Origin: Campylorhamphus procurvoides
Taxonomy: Eukaryota > Chordata > Aves > Passeriformes > Dendrocolaptidae
Reading direction: 5' to 3'
DNA: 64,000 nucleotides
Assembly: GCA_013396655.1 (NCBI GenBank)
Contig: WBMV01008225.1
Location: 531,928 to 595,927, forward strand
Below are positions 51,701 to 61,419 of the stretch, piece after piece. The position numbers and the translations under genes are program-made. The notes beneath the pieces are model-generated. The model was given only the letters and a program-made list of their open reading frames with translations, did not search any database and was not told the origin of the DNA. The stretch's first letter is position 1; every line of letters begins with the position of its first letter.

Positions 51701-53886
51701 TGTAGGCTTCTCTCTCATTTCGTCACTTTAGCCCAGGGAGAGACCAATACATCTTTGCCTGTTTTTATAGTTGACTTTTTTTCTATCTTCTTTAATTATG
51801 TGAGGCACCAACCTAGTACTTCATTCATTTCCCTTCCCAAATGCTTTTTCTCTGTTCACTGTGAGTGTTCAAGAACAGGATGATTTCCTCACATCTTCCA
51901 CCTCATTAGCACTTGGCACTTGTCATGTCTTTGCATTTTCTTGTGCAAGGCACAGTCAGTCTCTAAGAACACTGTTGGACTTTGTGCTGAGCCTGAGTCC
52001 AAGGTGGACAAAAATATTTTAGATGGCTATGGTACTATGTAAATGACACATTTTGTATCTCAGTTAGTCCCAGTGGTGCATCCAGGTCACTGACAAAATA
52101 GTAATTGATCAGTTCCATCTTTCTGCTGTCTAAACCTGTTACCATCAGAGAATTCAGCTGCTGAACAGAGAGCAGCATGCTGATTCTCAATGTGTGTTAG
52201 ATTATGGAAGTCAGAGAAGAGTGATCTGCTTTGTTGTGTTTCAGTTCTGTAGAAACATAGAACCTAGTGCCACATCTGCCCTCAGCTCTTCTTAATTCAA
52301 GGTGAGCAAGCTGTAGAATGGCTCTGGGGCCCTTTGCCTCTGAGCTGAGTCAGATCTTGTGAGAAGGGAAAGTCTGGGTAATGTAATGGAGCTGGAGGGA
52401 GAGAGGGGCACCTTTTCTCCCATCTTCAGGGAGATGGGAGTATGTATGTGTGTGTGTATGTGTGTTGCAGGTGTGTGTTCCTGGGAAGTCTTCAATTTCT
52501 ACTTTCATTAGCAGGTGAACTGGTGGTAGTGGATTACTAATATTGGATGCGATACCATATTCAGGTTTTTGTTTTAACCCATACAGGTATTTAACCAGGA
52601 GGGAGAATTTATGCTGAAGTTTGGATCAAATGGAGAAGGAAATGGACAATTTAATGCACCAACTGGAGTAGCTGTAGATTCTAATGGAAATATTATTGTA
52701 GCAGACTGGGGAAACAGCCGAATACAGGTAGAAATTTCCACATTTCAAAGGCACTTGATTAAGAAAACTAATGGATTGGTAACTGGCCACTGAAGTCTTC
52801 AGACTGCTCAAGAAACATGATGGCAAAGATTAGAAATTATGTGGTTTCTCAGACAACCTTTTATATGCCTCATTGCTGGCCAGTCCACTTCTAGAACTGG
52901 AAGTGTCAGATCGTGAGCTTTCCAGTGTGACTGCAAACAACTCTGGCAGTCACTGTGACCAGAGCTTTTGTCTCCAAGTCGTTTCCCAAAAGCTATTTGA
53001 TGACTTATGAAACTTGCAAGCATTGCTGAGATGATAGTAATTTATAATCACCATAACAGAAGATTGGAGACAAGGTGAAAAATATGAAAAAGCAAATGAC
53101 CTGAGGCAAATGCAACTGATTTCTATAATCTTTTTTAAATGCGGAGAAACTATTCTGCTTTTAAGTTATGAGAGGTACACTCTTTATCTTTCAAGTGCCC
53201 ATCACAAGGTCTTCTAATTTGCCAAAGAACACCTAATAAATAACTAACTCTATGTATTATTTCCACTGAATACAAAAATGAGGGAGCTGCTTATGCGTTG
53301 TTCAACAGGGTAAACAAATTCCTGGTTTTCTTTGTGTGGGAACCTAAGAGTCAGGCTAGCCACCACAGTAATATTTGCTAGGAAAACAAGGTGTTGGTTG
53401 TGATCCGGATTGAGTTTGATTTATTGTAGTTGACTATTTCTAGAACAAGGAATAGCCAAGGTGCTTTTTTATTATTATTTCAATGTGCATTTAATTCTTG
53501 CAAAAGATCCTGGCAGCTTTAAATAGTTCTTTTTAATAAGAAAATACATTTGTATATAAACTTACAAATTATGAGATAACAGATTAGATTTTGCCCTTGT
53601 TTATTCTAGTGTATGTTAGCTGTTTCAGAAATGAGAATTATAACAGTATAATTGAGAGCAATAATAGAGTCTTGTGTCCACTATTTTTCTTTTTTATTCA
53701 TAACATCTCTTCTGTGCTTTCTCACTCTCTAAGGTTTTTGATGGAAGCGGATCATTTTTATCCTACATTAACACCTCTGCTGACCCACTTTATGGCCCCC
53801 AAGGTCTGGCTCTTACTTCAGACGGCCACGTCGTAGTTGCAGACTCTGGAAATCACTGCTTCAAGGTCTATCGATACTTACAATAG
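21586..53886 (+). CDS. TRIM2: TRIM2, tripartite motif E3 ubiquitin ligase, complete spliced CDS (11 coding exons)
   Basis: Joining 21586-21719, 23794-24031, 29547-29698, 30350-30530, 33044-33767, 40065-40168, 41376-41543, 48155-48323, 49973-50043, 52587-52727 and 53734-53886 gives 2235 nt: 744 residues and a TAG stop, the length I recall for the human short isoform. Domains in order are a C3HC4 RING (C23, C26, C38, H40, C43, C46, C60, C63), a B-box 2 (C118, H121, C130, C133, C138, C141, H146, H149), a coiled coil (about 155-235), a filamin/Ig domain (about 320-421) and six NHL repeats (about 473-743). Every intron has GT-AG ends. In mammals TRIM2 is a neuronal cytoplasmic E3 ligase that ubiquitinates neurofilament light chain, and its loss causes axonal neuropathy. 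Against the human protein as I remember it, about 20 residues differ, mostly conservatively. The close paralogue TRIM3 is less likely because residues match TRIM2 throughout. All zinc ligands are present, so the enzyme should be functional. Confidence 0.97.
21720..23793 (+). other. TRIM2: TRIM2 intron after coding exon 1
   Basis: 2.07 kb, GT-AG, phase 2, interrupting the RING between C43 and C46. No gene or repeat is recognised inside. Confidence 0.9.
23794..24031 (+). CDS. TRIM2: TRIM2 coding exon 2 (end of RING to start of B-box 2)
   Basis: Encodes residues 45-124. It completes the RING (C46, C60, C63) and runs through the RING/B-box linker to the first two B-box ligands, C118 and H121. 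The acceptor is a pyrimidine-rich tract ending ccccatag, and the donor is gtaagt at 24032. Residues 95-98 of the linker are the most divergent short stretch compared with the human protein as I recall it. Confidence 0.96.
24032..29546 (+). other. TRIM2: TRIM2 intron after coding exon 2
   Basis: 5.5 kb, GT-AG, phase 0, interrupting B-box 2. It contains a CR1 fragment at about 25600-25960. A near-palindrome, TGTCACAAATTGTGACA, lies at about 27309-27325. Confidence 0.9.
25600..25960 (+). mobile_element. CR1 LINE fragment (3' end), plus orientation
   Basis: The stretch contains CR1 landmarks: 'cactgagagggtggttggg', 'ccccaggga', 'tgccaggtcaggagttggac', 'cctctccaactcaggg' and the terminal repeat ATTCTATGATTCTGTGATTCTA at the right end. 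It is 5'-truncated and has no intact reverse transcriptase, so it is a dead copy. The left edge is approximate. Confidence 0.85.
29547..29698 (+). CDS. TRIM2: TRIM2 coding exon 3 (B-box 2 and start of coiled coil)
   Basis: Encodes residues 125-174 and two bases of codon 175. It holds the remaining B-box 2 ligands (C130, C133, C138, C141, H146, H149) and the first helix of the coiled coil. The acceptor is ttttccag at 29546 and the donor is gtaccg at 29699. The exon opens with GTG, which is an internal valine codon and not a start. Confidence 0.95.
29699..30349 (+). other. TRIM2: TRIM2 intron after coding exon 3
   Basis: 0.65 kb, GT-AG, phase 2; the shortest intron here. It contains an A-rich run at about 30026-30040. 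Confidence 0.9.
30350..30530 (+). CDS. TRIM2: TRIM2 coding exon 4 (coiled coil)
   Basis: Encodes residues 175-235, the main coiled-coil segment, which in TRIM proteins forms the antiparallel dimer. The acceptor is ctccctcag at 30349 and the donor is gtaaga at 30531. It is too short to stand out as an open reading frame and was found by matching the TRIM2 protein and its splice signals. Confidence 0.95.
30531..33043 (+). other. TRIM2: TRIM2 intron after coding exon 4
   Basis: 2.5 kb, GT-AG, phase 0. AT-rich, with no gene or repeat recognised. Confidence 0.9.
33044..33767 (+). CDS. TRIM2: TRIM2 coding exon 5 (end of coiled coil, filamin/Ig domain, linker)
   Basis: This is the largest coding exon (724 nt). 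It encodes residues 236-476 and the first base of codon 477. It covers the end of the coiled coil, the filamin-type immunoglobulin domain (about 320-421) and the basic serine/proline linker before the propeller (about 422-470). The acceptor is acacacag at 33043 and the donor is gtaggt at 33768. In mammals the region between the coiled coil and the NHL repeats is reported to bind partners such as BIM. Confidence 0.97.
33768..40064 (+). other. TRIM2: TRIM2 intron after coding exon 5
   Basis: 6.3 kb, GT-AG, phase 1, separating the filamin region from the NHL propeller. It contains a minus-strand CR1 fragment (about 36100-36200) and an A run near 35885. Confidence 0.9.
36100..36200 (-). mobile_element. 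CR1 LINE fragment (3' end), minus orientation
   Basis: 'aaggttggaagggacc', 'gatcatctggttcaacc' and 'ctgctcaagcagggt' are the reverse complement of the CR1 3' region. The terminal ATTCTATG repeat is decayed. The right edge is uncertain because similarity fades after about 36195. Confidence 0.8.
40065..40168 (+). CDS. TRIM2: TRIM2 coding exon 6 (NHL blade 1)
   Basis: Encodes residues 477-511, most of the first NHL repeat (GEF..LQGVA...[11 protein letters not shown]). The acceptor is ttcaattttag at 40064 and the donor is gtatga at 40169. The exon ends in phase 0 right after the 'VQ' that begins the last strand of the blade. Confidence 0.95.
40169..41375 (+). other. TRIM2: TRIM2 intron after coding exon 6
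   Basis: 1.2 kb, GT-AG, phase 0. No other feature is recognised. Confidence 0.9.
41376..41543 (+). CDS. TRIM2: TRIM2 coding exon 7 (NHL blade 2)
   Basis: Encodes residues 512-567, from IFSNDG through the second NHL repeat ([11 protein letters not shown]...[10 protein letters not shown]). The acceptor is tttttattacag at 41375 and the donor is gtacga at 41544. Both flanking introns are phase 0, so the exon is a cassette of exactly 56 codons. Confidence 0.95.
43395..43690 (+). repeat. G-rich degenerate repeat block
   Basis: About 300 bases dominated by GGGG and CTGGG motifs, with loosely repeated units (cctgtactgggg, cctgtactgcgcactgggg, gctgcactgggg). G runs are spaced closely enough to form G-quadruplexes on the plus strand. 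It directly abuts a CR1 tail and may be part of that element or a minisatellite. Confidence 0.6.
43690..43798 (+). mobile_element. CR1 LINE fragment (3' end), plus orientation
   Basis: 'gggccaggagttggactcg', 'atgatccttgtgggtccctt', 'cgaactcaggatattctatg' is a typical CR1 3' tail. It is short and better preserved than the copy at 25600-25960. The G-rich block upstream may be its 5' continuation or a separate repeat. Confidence 0.85.
46485..46579 (+). mobile_element. CR1 LINE fragment (3' end), plus orientation
   Basis: 'ggtttaatggtgaacatgg', 'ggttaatgcttggactcg', 'cttagaggtcctttccaacc' and the terminal GATTCTATGATTCTA mark a CR1 3' end. The middle part differs from the copies at 25.6 and 43.7 kb, so it probably belongs to another CR1 subfamily. 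Confidence 0.85.
48155..48323 (+). CDS. TRIM2: TRIM2 coding exon 8 (NHL blade 3 and start of blade 4)
   Basis: Encodes residues 568-623 and the first base of codon 624. It includes the repeat [19 protein letters not shown] and the start of the next blade. The acceptor is cccttttag at 48154 and the donor is gtacac at 48324. The preceding intron of 6.6 kb is the longest between coding exons. Confidence 0.95.
48324..49972 (+). other. TRIM2: TRIM2 intron after coding exon 8
   Basis: 1.65 kb, GT-AG, phase 1. It ends in an unusually long T-rich tract (about 49888-49965). Confidence 0.9.
49973..50043 (+). CDS. TRIM2: TRIM2 coding exon 9 (NHL blade 4, 71-nt small exon)
   Basis: Encodes residues 624-647 ([20 protein letters not shown]). 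The acceptor follows a very long T-rich tract and ends ggattgcag at 49972. The donor is gtactg at 50044. The exon completes blade 4 and ends in phase 0 after 'VK'. Confidence 0.94.
50044..52586 (+). other. TRIM2: TRIM2 intron after coding exon 9
   Basis: 2.5 kb, GT-AG, phase 0. It includes a short TG/TATG microsatellite at about 52440-52465. Confidence 0.9.
52587..52727 (+). CDS. TRIM2: TRIM2 coding exon 10 (NHL blade 5)
   Basis: Encodes residues 648-694: [13 protein letters not shown] followed by [20 protein letters not shown]. The acceptor is ccatacag at 52586 and the donor is gtagaa at 52728. Both flanking introns are phase 0. Confidence 0.95.
52728..53733 (+). other. TRIM2: TRIM2 intron after coding exon 10
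   Basis: 1.0 kb, GT-AG, phase 0. No other feature is recognised. Confidence 0.9.
53734..53886 (+). CDS. TRIM2: TRIM2 coding exon 11 (NHL blade 6, stop codon)
   Basis: Encodes residues 695-744, from [12 protein letters not shown] to the terminal YRYLQ, followed by TAG at 53884-53886. The acceptor is cactctctaag at 53733. The last repeat closes the six-bladed propeller. Confidence 0.96.
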   Translation, partial: VFDGSGSFLSYINTSADPLYGPQGLALTSDGHVVVADSGNHCFKVYRYLQ

Positions 53887-54134
53887 CAATGAGCTCTGGA
53901 GCTGGATAATCACCCACCCTTAAGAAAAGACTGGTCCTAGAGATCCAATGCAGGATATCTCCTACTTTGAGTTAATTTTTAATAATGGAGTCTCTTATGG
54001 ACTTCTTGTGATAATTTCCAAACTTACCTTGTTTACATAGGACTTGCACCTCTTACGTTGTTTCTCACTGAACTTTTTGTTGCAAGGGTTAATAAAAAAA
54101 GTCTTCTTTAACTGAATTCATAAAGACAATGTGA

Positions 54135-54140
54135 AATAAA
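54135..54140 (+). terminator. TRIM2: Possible proximal poly(A) signal of TRIM2
   Basis: AATAAA at 54135 and another at 54091 lie about 205-250 nt after the stop codon. The downstream GT-rich element is weak, so this is a candidate only. Its use would give a very short 3' UTR without miR-9 matches. Confidence 0.25.
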
Positions 54141-55005
54141 ACACAAACTGCAACCTATGGAACTGGAATTAATTAATTAGGCAAAATTGAGAAAAGTGTG
54201 GGAAAAGTCCCCAAAGCTTTTTGATGACTGCAAAGGGTAGCTCCTGCTCAGAGCTTCCACATTTAAAGAAGTATCATTCTTAAGCATTATTTAACCCAGA
54301 GGTGATACTGGGAATCTTCTAGATCTCATTGTCATGGTAGGTATTACACTTTTAACATTCTTCAGTCTTACTATCTATAACAAGTAGGTCCTTTTAGTAT
54401 AAGGTTAAGTCTCACAAAATCCGTCTAGCTCTAACTGTCAGACCTGACACAGCTCAACGTTTAGCACTATGAGAATCAATGCAAATTCCCTACTCATGTG
54501 GAATTAATGAAGGATTGTTTTGTGTGCTTGTTTTTCACTCTTCCTCTTGCTCAATATGCAGGAAGGACTTTGCAGAGACCTGACATTTCTAAAGCTCTGG
54601 AAAAACTTAATTGTAGCGATGCATTAGTGGGAACGGAATTTCTCTGTAATGACAGACCTTTTGACACCAAACTAGTTCATTAGGATCAGGGTTATTACAA
54701 TGTCAACTCAATTAACCTCATGTGTGCCACTCTTCCATACGTGTTCATTGCCATGTTTCCTTACGGCAAGTCATTGTATTAACCAATAAAATAAAATGCA
54801 GCATCACACAGGACAGAAAGCCAGAGAGGTACCCCTGTGGAGGACCTACATTGTACAACCAAAGGAACTGTGGTAAACAGAGGTTGTATAGGAAAGCCAA
54901 GGGTTACCAAAGCTATTTGTTTTTATGTGAGAAAAAATACAAATAAGAATGAATTTGAACCAATTCCTGAAGTCTTTCATCAAAGGGAATTTTGTTAGAG
55001 AACAA

Positions 55006-55011
55006 AATAAA
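55006..55011 (+). terminator. TRIM2: Possible internal poly(A) signal of TRIM2 with GT-rich downstream element
   Basis: AATAAA is followed 15-55 nt later by TTTGTTCC and a run of TGTATG repeats, an effective-looking GU-rich downstream element. Use of this site would give a 3' UTR of about 1.1 kb that keeps two of the three miR-9 matches. Confidence 0.4.
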
Positions 55012-55036
55012 GACTGTGAGATTTGTTCCAATTTGT

Positions 55037-55063
55037 TTGTATGTATGTATGTATGTATGTATG
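55037..55063. repeat. TATG tetranucleotide microsatellite
   Basis: About six TATG units in the TRIM2 3' UTR, just after the poly(A) signal at 55006. Confidence 0.9.
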
Positions 55064-57984
55064 ACTGATTGACAAAAAATTTTAAAAAAAGAAAATGTGG
55101 GTTATTTCAGCAAACTGGAATGTATGTATGACATTTGACAATGGCAGTACTCTGAAAAATGTCCCTCCTTCTTCTGCCAGATCTCTCTACTGTGTTCTTT
55201 GTTGAAGTATTAATTTAATTGGAAATGCTTACAGTCATGGTTCTGTTTTTAATATTTGGTTTGGTGGGTTTTTTTAAGTGTGAACTTGTCCTTTTTAAAG
55301 TAGCATTTGCTTTATTCTTATTTCTAAATCCAGTGGTCAAAGGATGAATTGTTACTGTAGCCTAATATAGATAGAGTGGTGCTCCCTCTTAAATCTCATT
55401 AAAGAAGCTGGTGAGCTTGCTGCCAATGCCTACAGTGGCCTGGGAAGTGCTGTCTTTCTGTTCTCATTTTTAGGCCTTGAGACAAAAGGGCATTGGATCA
55501 GAAACAAGGGAGTATTTTGAGCACGTCTGCAAAACGGAAAGAAATCTTTGATAAAATTATTTGTTATAAGTATTTGTCTTATTTCTAAAAGGTTATGGTG
55601 GTTGTTTCAATGCATTTGAGAAAAACGAATGGTTTTTTTGTAAAGTTGCATATGACTTGTAAAAAATGCAGACCCCAAGGTTCCTAAATGGGGAGTTTGT
55701 CTCTTTTTTAATTACTTTTTCCTGAAGATATTTCCTCTTCTTTCCCTTTTTTATTTTTTGCACATAGAGCCAATTTACAAATTCTCATGCAAATATAAGT
55801 TTCCTTATTTCATTGAAATAAATATTTTGTGCATGAAGCTTAAGGTTGGACTGTATAATGCAGCTAAGAAACTGGTGGTAACATTTATGAAATATTAAAA
55901 CCTAAGTTTGTTATTATGAAGGGAATGAAATATCCTCTGCTTGAACAGAGTTTGTCCTAAAATTCTGAAGATGGTATCTCAGTCATTACACAATAAACTG
56001 TCCTACCAAAATTTAACAAAGTTGTAGATCAGATTTTCATTCTGTAAGTGTCCTTATAAGCAACTTTCTGGTAAACAAACAATTTCTGACATTGGACATT
56101 CCTTAAATGGCACATTTAGCAATGAAGAAAAGGTGCATAGCATTTTAACTGTATTTATGAACAAAGAAAAGAGGTTGCACAAATTCGTTAAGATAAAAAC
56201 TTCAAAAGAAAATTAAAAATGTGCTGTTGCTGTCAGTTATCATATGTAGTTCAAAGTATGGATTTCTATAATACAATTTTACTAAACTTGCATGTTTACC
56301 CCTCAGAAAACATTGCTAAATCCTCTGTTGTCAAGAGCTTTGAGAAGCATAGTGATCAGATCCTAACCTATATATCAAAACATATGATTAATACTGTATT
56401 AGTTCAAGTATACACTTTTCTTCAAAAGCTTTTCAGTCCCTGTGTTTCAGCATGGTTTAGTAGGATTTTATATACCCTGTGTCAACCCAGTGCATCCTGA
56501 TGAAATGCGGAATTCTGCACACGAACCCCTAACAACCCAGCTGAAAGCTATTAGGGATGTTTTCTTAAAATGGAGTAGTCTTTTGGATTTTCAGACATTA
56601 TCACTAGAGCAGGACCTGAAAAATGTCACTAACTTGGAGTTCCTTGTGATAGCAAATGCTGCCAGCTACAATTTGAAATTCAGTGGCATAGGGCATTCCC
56701 TTCCAAGGTCTGACCTTATCTGCCTGGCACTGGGATACTGAGAAACACGTTTTTATGGTGTGCTTCTGAAGCCAATTTCGCTAAAATGCTTGGCTTACAA
56801 ACCTTACAAAGAGCAACCAAAGCAGAAATTCTGTACTAACAAACTGGCAGATTTTTTTTCCTCATCTAATTAAGGGAACATCAGAATTGCACTACATGAT
56901 TTGCTGAGCTGTTAGCATTTATTAAAGGCTTTATAGGCATGCTGCTGCCAGACTTCAGGTATAACTAAATGTTCCCTTGACTTCCCTGGAATGCTGATTG
57001 ACTAGCAGCACAGCATGAATGGTGAAAGTACGTGCTTCATTTAACTAATCTTCAACTCAAAAGTCATCTCAAAAGGTTATTAGATCTTGTGTCATTTGGA
57101 GCATTTTAGGACAAACTAGACAGCTGTATTTTCATTGTTTTGTGAATAGAATAAAAGGATCTGTTCAGATAAATCCAATGTAAGCAGTAGGAGATTTTTA
57201 CATGGGCTACACCAGCACCAATGTAGCTGAAAAAAAATGTAATATGGTTTAGGAAAGCATTTGCCTAATGAAGATGGATGGTTATTTATTACTAAATGCT
57301 CATCTGTTCTGTAAAAGCTAGAGGGCCTTTGATTTTTTGTCGATATTTTTTGTAACTAAGGATCTAGTGTTGCCATAATGAGAACTATAAGTGCCCAATA
57401 TGTTCTGTTTGTTATAAGGAAATGACTTTCAGTTGTGGGAGACAACTCGTTATGAAATCATGATGTACATGGAAAATTTTCTTCAAGAATTGGAAGCAGT
57501 GATTATTTGACCTGTTTGTGGAAAGTGTGTGAAAGGTATTTGTGCTGCGGAGTGGGAAGATTCCTAACAGGTCGTGGTACTTCTGACAAATGTACAGCAT
57601 GTCAGTTAATGTTCGTGAGCAACACAGCCTTAACCCTAACACTTTTGCTTTGGCTTTATGACATGGGAATGTTCCCTAAGCTGCATAGTGTATGGCAGCA
57701 GCCCTTGTTAGAAATCGCTACCAGTTGATATGCTGCAGCTTTCCAGTTCTAGGAGTGAGTGTATCTTTTTTTCATGTTTGTTTTTTTTTAAAGTTTTTGT
57801 ACATTCCATCTTTGTAAGTCAATCTCACGTTTTGTGTATATGTAAGCCTTGCACTCTTTTGAAACTCATTCTTCTCACTTGTTTTTGTTGTTCTTTTTCT
57901 TTGTTTTTTTTTTTAATCTCTATGAGGCTAAATGCAAACTTTTTCTCCTTAAGGTCAAGGATGAAAGATGTGCATCAAAGTGTT

Positions 57985-58004
57985 TGTGTGTGTGTGTGTG
58001 TGTG
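57985..58004. repeat. (TG)10 dinucleotide microsatellite
   Basis: Ten TG units in the last part of the TRIM2 3' UTR. In RNA this would be a UG repeat of the kind bound by TDP-43 or CELF proteins. Confidence 0.9.
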
Positions 58005-58145
58005 TATAGTTTTAGCTTCCTGTGTGCCACAGTATTCTTGATGCTTTAGCCGATGATTAAAAAAAAAATTACTCTGTCTTGGAAATGTAGGAAAACCAGA
58101 GTCAAATGTGTACCTTTACCACGCACAAAAATTTCAAATAATAAA

Positions 58146-58151
58146 AATAAA
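58146..58151 (+). terminator. TRIM2: Distal poly(A) signal AATAAA of TRIM2
   Basis: An AATAAA hexamer, with an overlapping AATAAA-like run just before it, is followed by T/GT-rich sequence (gcttgtttcctctgttact). Cleavage would be expected near 58165-58180. This is the last convincing signal before the 3.5-kb gap to MND1. Confidence 0.65.
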
Positions 58152-58170
58152 GCTTGTTTCCTCTGTTACT

Positions 58171-61100
58171 TTCATGGCTGAGGATTTATTTCTCATATGT
58201 CTCATAGTCCCTGTCCATAAAAGTAGCTCCATAATGCAGGAAGACAAGTAATTTTTTCCATTTTTTTTCTCTGCCACCACAGGTTACAAGCCAAGAAAAC
58301 TGATTCTTTTCATGGGTGTTAGGCCCTTATGTAGACACAGAGGAAAGAGGGACTTGGGTTGTTCTTGGTAAGAATGTGGAGAACTGGAGCTTCGTCATCT
58401 CCTCCCTTCCTTCTTCTGTCCAATAGTTAAAATTAACATTTTCACTGATGACAGTAAGATTATGAGTCATAAACTTTTCCATTTGCATCACAGAAGTATA
58501 CAGTACCTTTTAGCTGTGCTGTGCTACAATTTTTCAAGGATCTGCTGCAGAAAACCAAATATAAATTATTGTGGGAGAACAGAAAATTTGCTTTAGAAGT
58601 TCAGTCTGACTCTGTTTCTGCAAGAATGAATTTTCAGTTCGTGTTAACTTTCATTTTACATAGTATGTATGTCTTCTGGGTCACTGGTGAACTCTCCAAA
58701 CCTGAATGATTTGAGAACTCAGTGTAATTGGGAACCTACCCACAGACAGACAGAATCTTCAGAGGTACCACTTCATTGTGCCTTAGGCTGAGGTTCTCTC
58801 TCACATCCAGCTGTGCTGCTCTGCAGTTAACTATATCCACAGTTTTGCTGACAGTTCATATGAATGCTCTCTAAGTTGGACCAGACAAAACTATCTCAGT
58901 GAACTGGAACAGTCAATGTAATTTCTGTGGACAGATGTTCTCCCTAGGCAGGCCCTAGCTGTGCTGGTGGAATAGATACCCATCACTTGCTGCTCATTGC
59001 TATGTCCAGCTGGAGACTGCTGCCCCCCTGATCTGTTGGCTGAGCTAGGCATATGAACGCCTCGTTCTTTCAGTGAAATGCCTAGTTACCAAACCCCTAG
59101 TATTTAAGCTACTCACCTCAATGGTAATATTGGTAATGCTTACTTCAGCAGCTCTGCGTAGTGAAGCAGTGAATTTTGGAGGAGGGCCAGCTAGCACTTC
59201 TCACTGTGTTAGATGTTTGTAGGGAGAACATCTGCTTACAGTCCAAATGCTCATTCAAGGATGAAATGAGGCAGCAGATGCTGCAGAGACAGGCATGTAT
59301 GGGATACTCATGGATCATTTTGCTTTCTGATACCCAGCCACAGCCCATGACAGACTGCTTGGACCTCAGAGAATTTGGTATCACCTCCCATAGGGGAGCA
59401 TCTAGAGCTCTCCTTGTCCTCCATGCTTAAGCTCTACTGCTGTCAGTCATACAGGTGTTGTGGGAGGCAGCCACAGGACTCGAAAGGCTTACTGTTACAC
59501 TTCTAGAAATAAACTGATCTGCTATTCAATGTGAATTCATCCCTTCTGGTGAAAAAATAGCTCATGTAATTAAAGACTGCGCTATGGCACATGTTATGAA
59601 AGGAACAAAATTAAAGTAGGACCATTTTCCTTCTCCTACTTTCTAGCCTATCTGCCATTGTCATTTTAGTGTCCTTTCAAAACAGAACTTCTGAATGTAA
59701 TTCAGCTACAGATTTGTAAGAGCAAAATGAAGGAGGGTACAAATTTCATCTCACCCAAGCATATTTTAACACTGACAAAGCACTATATTTTCCCTAACTA
59801 AGGAACAGTAAAAACCTATTTTGACTGGTACTTAAAAATCTCGGTCAGACACCTTACAGAAATTTTGCCCAAACCGTTAAAGCTTAAGAAAATCACAGGA
59901 AAATAAGAACAATCTTCTAATAGAAAGGCATGGTTATGAATCCTCCTTTTGCAATGTTTCCATCCATTGTCTTGTTTTTAGAATCATAGCATATGACTAG
60001 CAGTTCTGTGAAATACCACATTTAGACATTCTGAAGCCTGTCAAAAATGTCAGACCTTTATGTATTTTAGGAGTCATTCATTCCACTTTACCCAGTAGTG
60101 AAAAACCACCCTCAAATGACACAGCATGAGATACTGCTGTGTGTTCTTCTGTTTGAGACCTCTTTCACTGTCGGGTCTTTCAAGTACTTAGTTTTGATCT
60201 GGTATTGCAAAATGCAGGAGGTGTTGCAAAACCTCTTATTACAGAGCAAATGGGACCCAGTGATGTGGCTTCAGGGCTGTTAGCACACTCAGAGTAGCTG
60301 AGCCTGGCTGTCCCCAGGAGGCCCAGAGAAAACCTGCTGAGCCACCTACCCCACCATCCCTTGAGAGTACAACCTAATGTTTCTGAGAGGAATGGGCTGT
60401 CTTGCTTGCTGTGATCACGTTCAACTGCTGAAATAAGGGCTGTTTCCAGCTGCAGTGTGTGCTCTAGCCATGTGCTGGCTCTACCTGAGGGTGAGACCCA
60501 GGTGTTTGCTGTTAGTCTACTTTCAGGTGTAATGGGGAGAGCATTGCTTCCTCATGCATGCTAAACAGAAGACAGAAGGTACATGCCCCAAGCCCACTTC
60601 AGAGTGAATGGCCCAATGAAAACCTTTCCTCCCTTCCCCTCCTCTTCCTCTTCTGCCAGCAGCATTCTGACACCCACTCTGCCACTCACAGGTGTCACTT
60701 GGAGAAAACTCACACAGCAAAAGGGACTTTGCAAATGTTGCAACAACCGTTTGTTTGGCAGCAGTTAAAAACCAGAGCAGAGCTCAGTTTTATTTCAGGC
60801 TGTGAAAGAGCAGGAAGGGGCCCAGCCCTTGGGCAGCAGAAGTGAGTGTGACAGGAGGAAAGAACTCTCACAGGGAGCATAGGGACATACTTTGAGGGCT
60901 GGCCAAAGAAGGGGAAAAGCAGGGAGACAGAATATGAGCCCTCACAGCATGAGGAGGCGTATCAACAGATTTCATTGCAAGCCAGCGAGTTGAAAATGGG
61001 ATGCACAAGAGAGAATGAAAGAACCGGAAGCTTTGTGTTTTGTATGAACCTTAAGCTTTGTATTAATAACATCCTTTCCTACTTGCATTTCCTTTTTGGA

Positions 61101-61419
61101 GAGACAGCGGTTGCACTCAAGAGGAACAGGTCTATGTGGAAAAGGGTTTCAGGGAAGGAGGCACTTTGCAAAAGGCACGGAAATGCCCACGGCGACTGAA
61201 TGAACATCTCAGCTTGCATGTTTTCATGTGCTTGAATTTAAACTCTACAATTAGTATGGCAGATACGAACCCACTGCTGTTGCAAAGCAATTTCCCAGAA
61301 CTGCCGTAGCTGAAGGAAAGTGATTTACAACACAATTAAAACAAGCTGTAAGTAATTAAAGCCTCCAGAACAGCCATCGCAATAACAACTGTTCCAAGGC
61401 ACACCAGATGTGCCCAGGC
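58171..61419. other. Intergenic region between TRIM2 and MND1
   Basis: About 3.2 kb without a supported gene. The sequence is mixed AT-rich, with a somewhat more G+C-rich part at 60290-60850. No complete repeat, RNA gene or long conserved reading frame is recognised. Confidence 0.6.

Larger units (their letters stand above)
53887..58170 (+). other. TRIM2: TRIM2 3' untranslated region (long form)
   Basis: AT-rich, non-coding sequence between the TRIM2 stop and the last strong poly(A) signal cluster (58139-58151). The length of about 4.3 kb fits my memory of a long mammalian TRIM2 3' UTR. It holds several earlier AATAAA signals (54091, 54135, 54785, 55006, 55817), three ACCAAAG miR-9 seed matches (54858, 54906, 56816), a TATG-type microsatellite (about 55037-55063) and a TG repeat (57985-58004). 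Short reading frames here look random. Confidence 0.75.
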
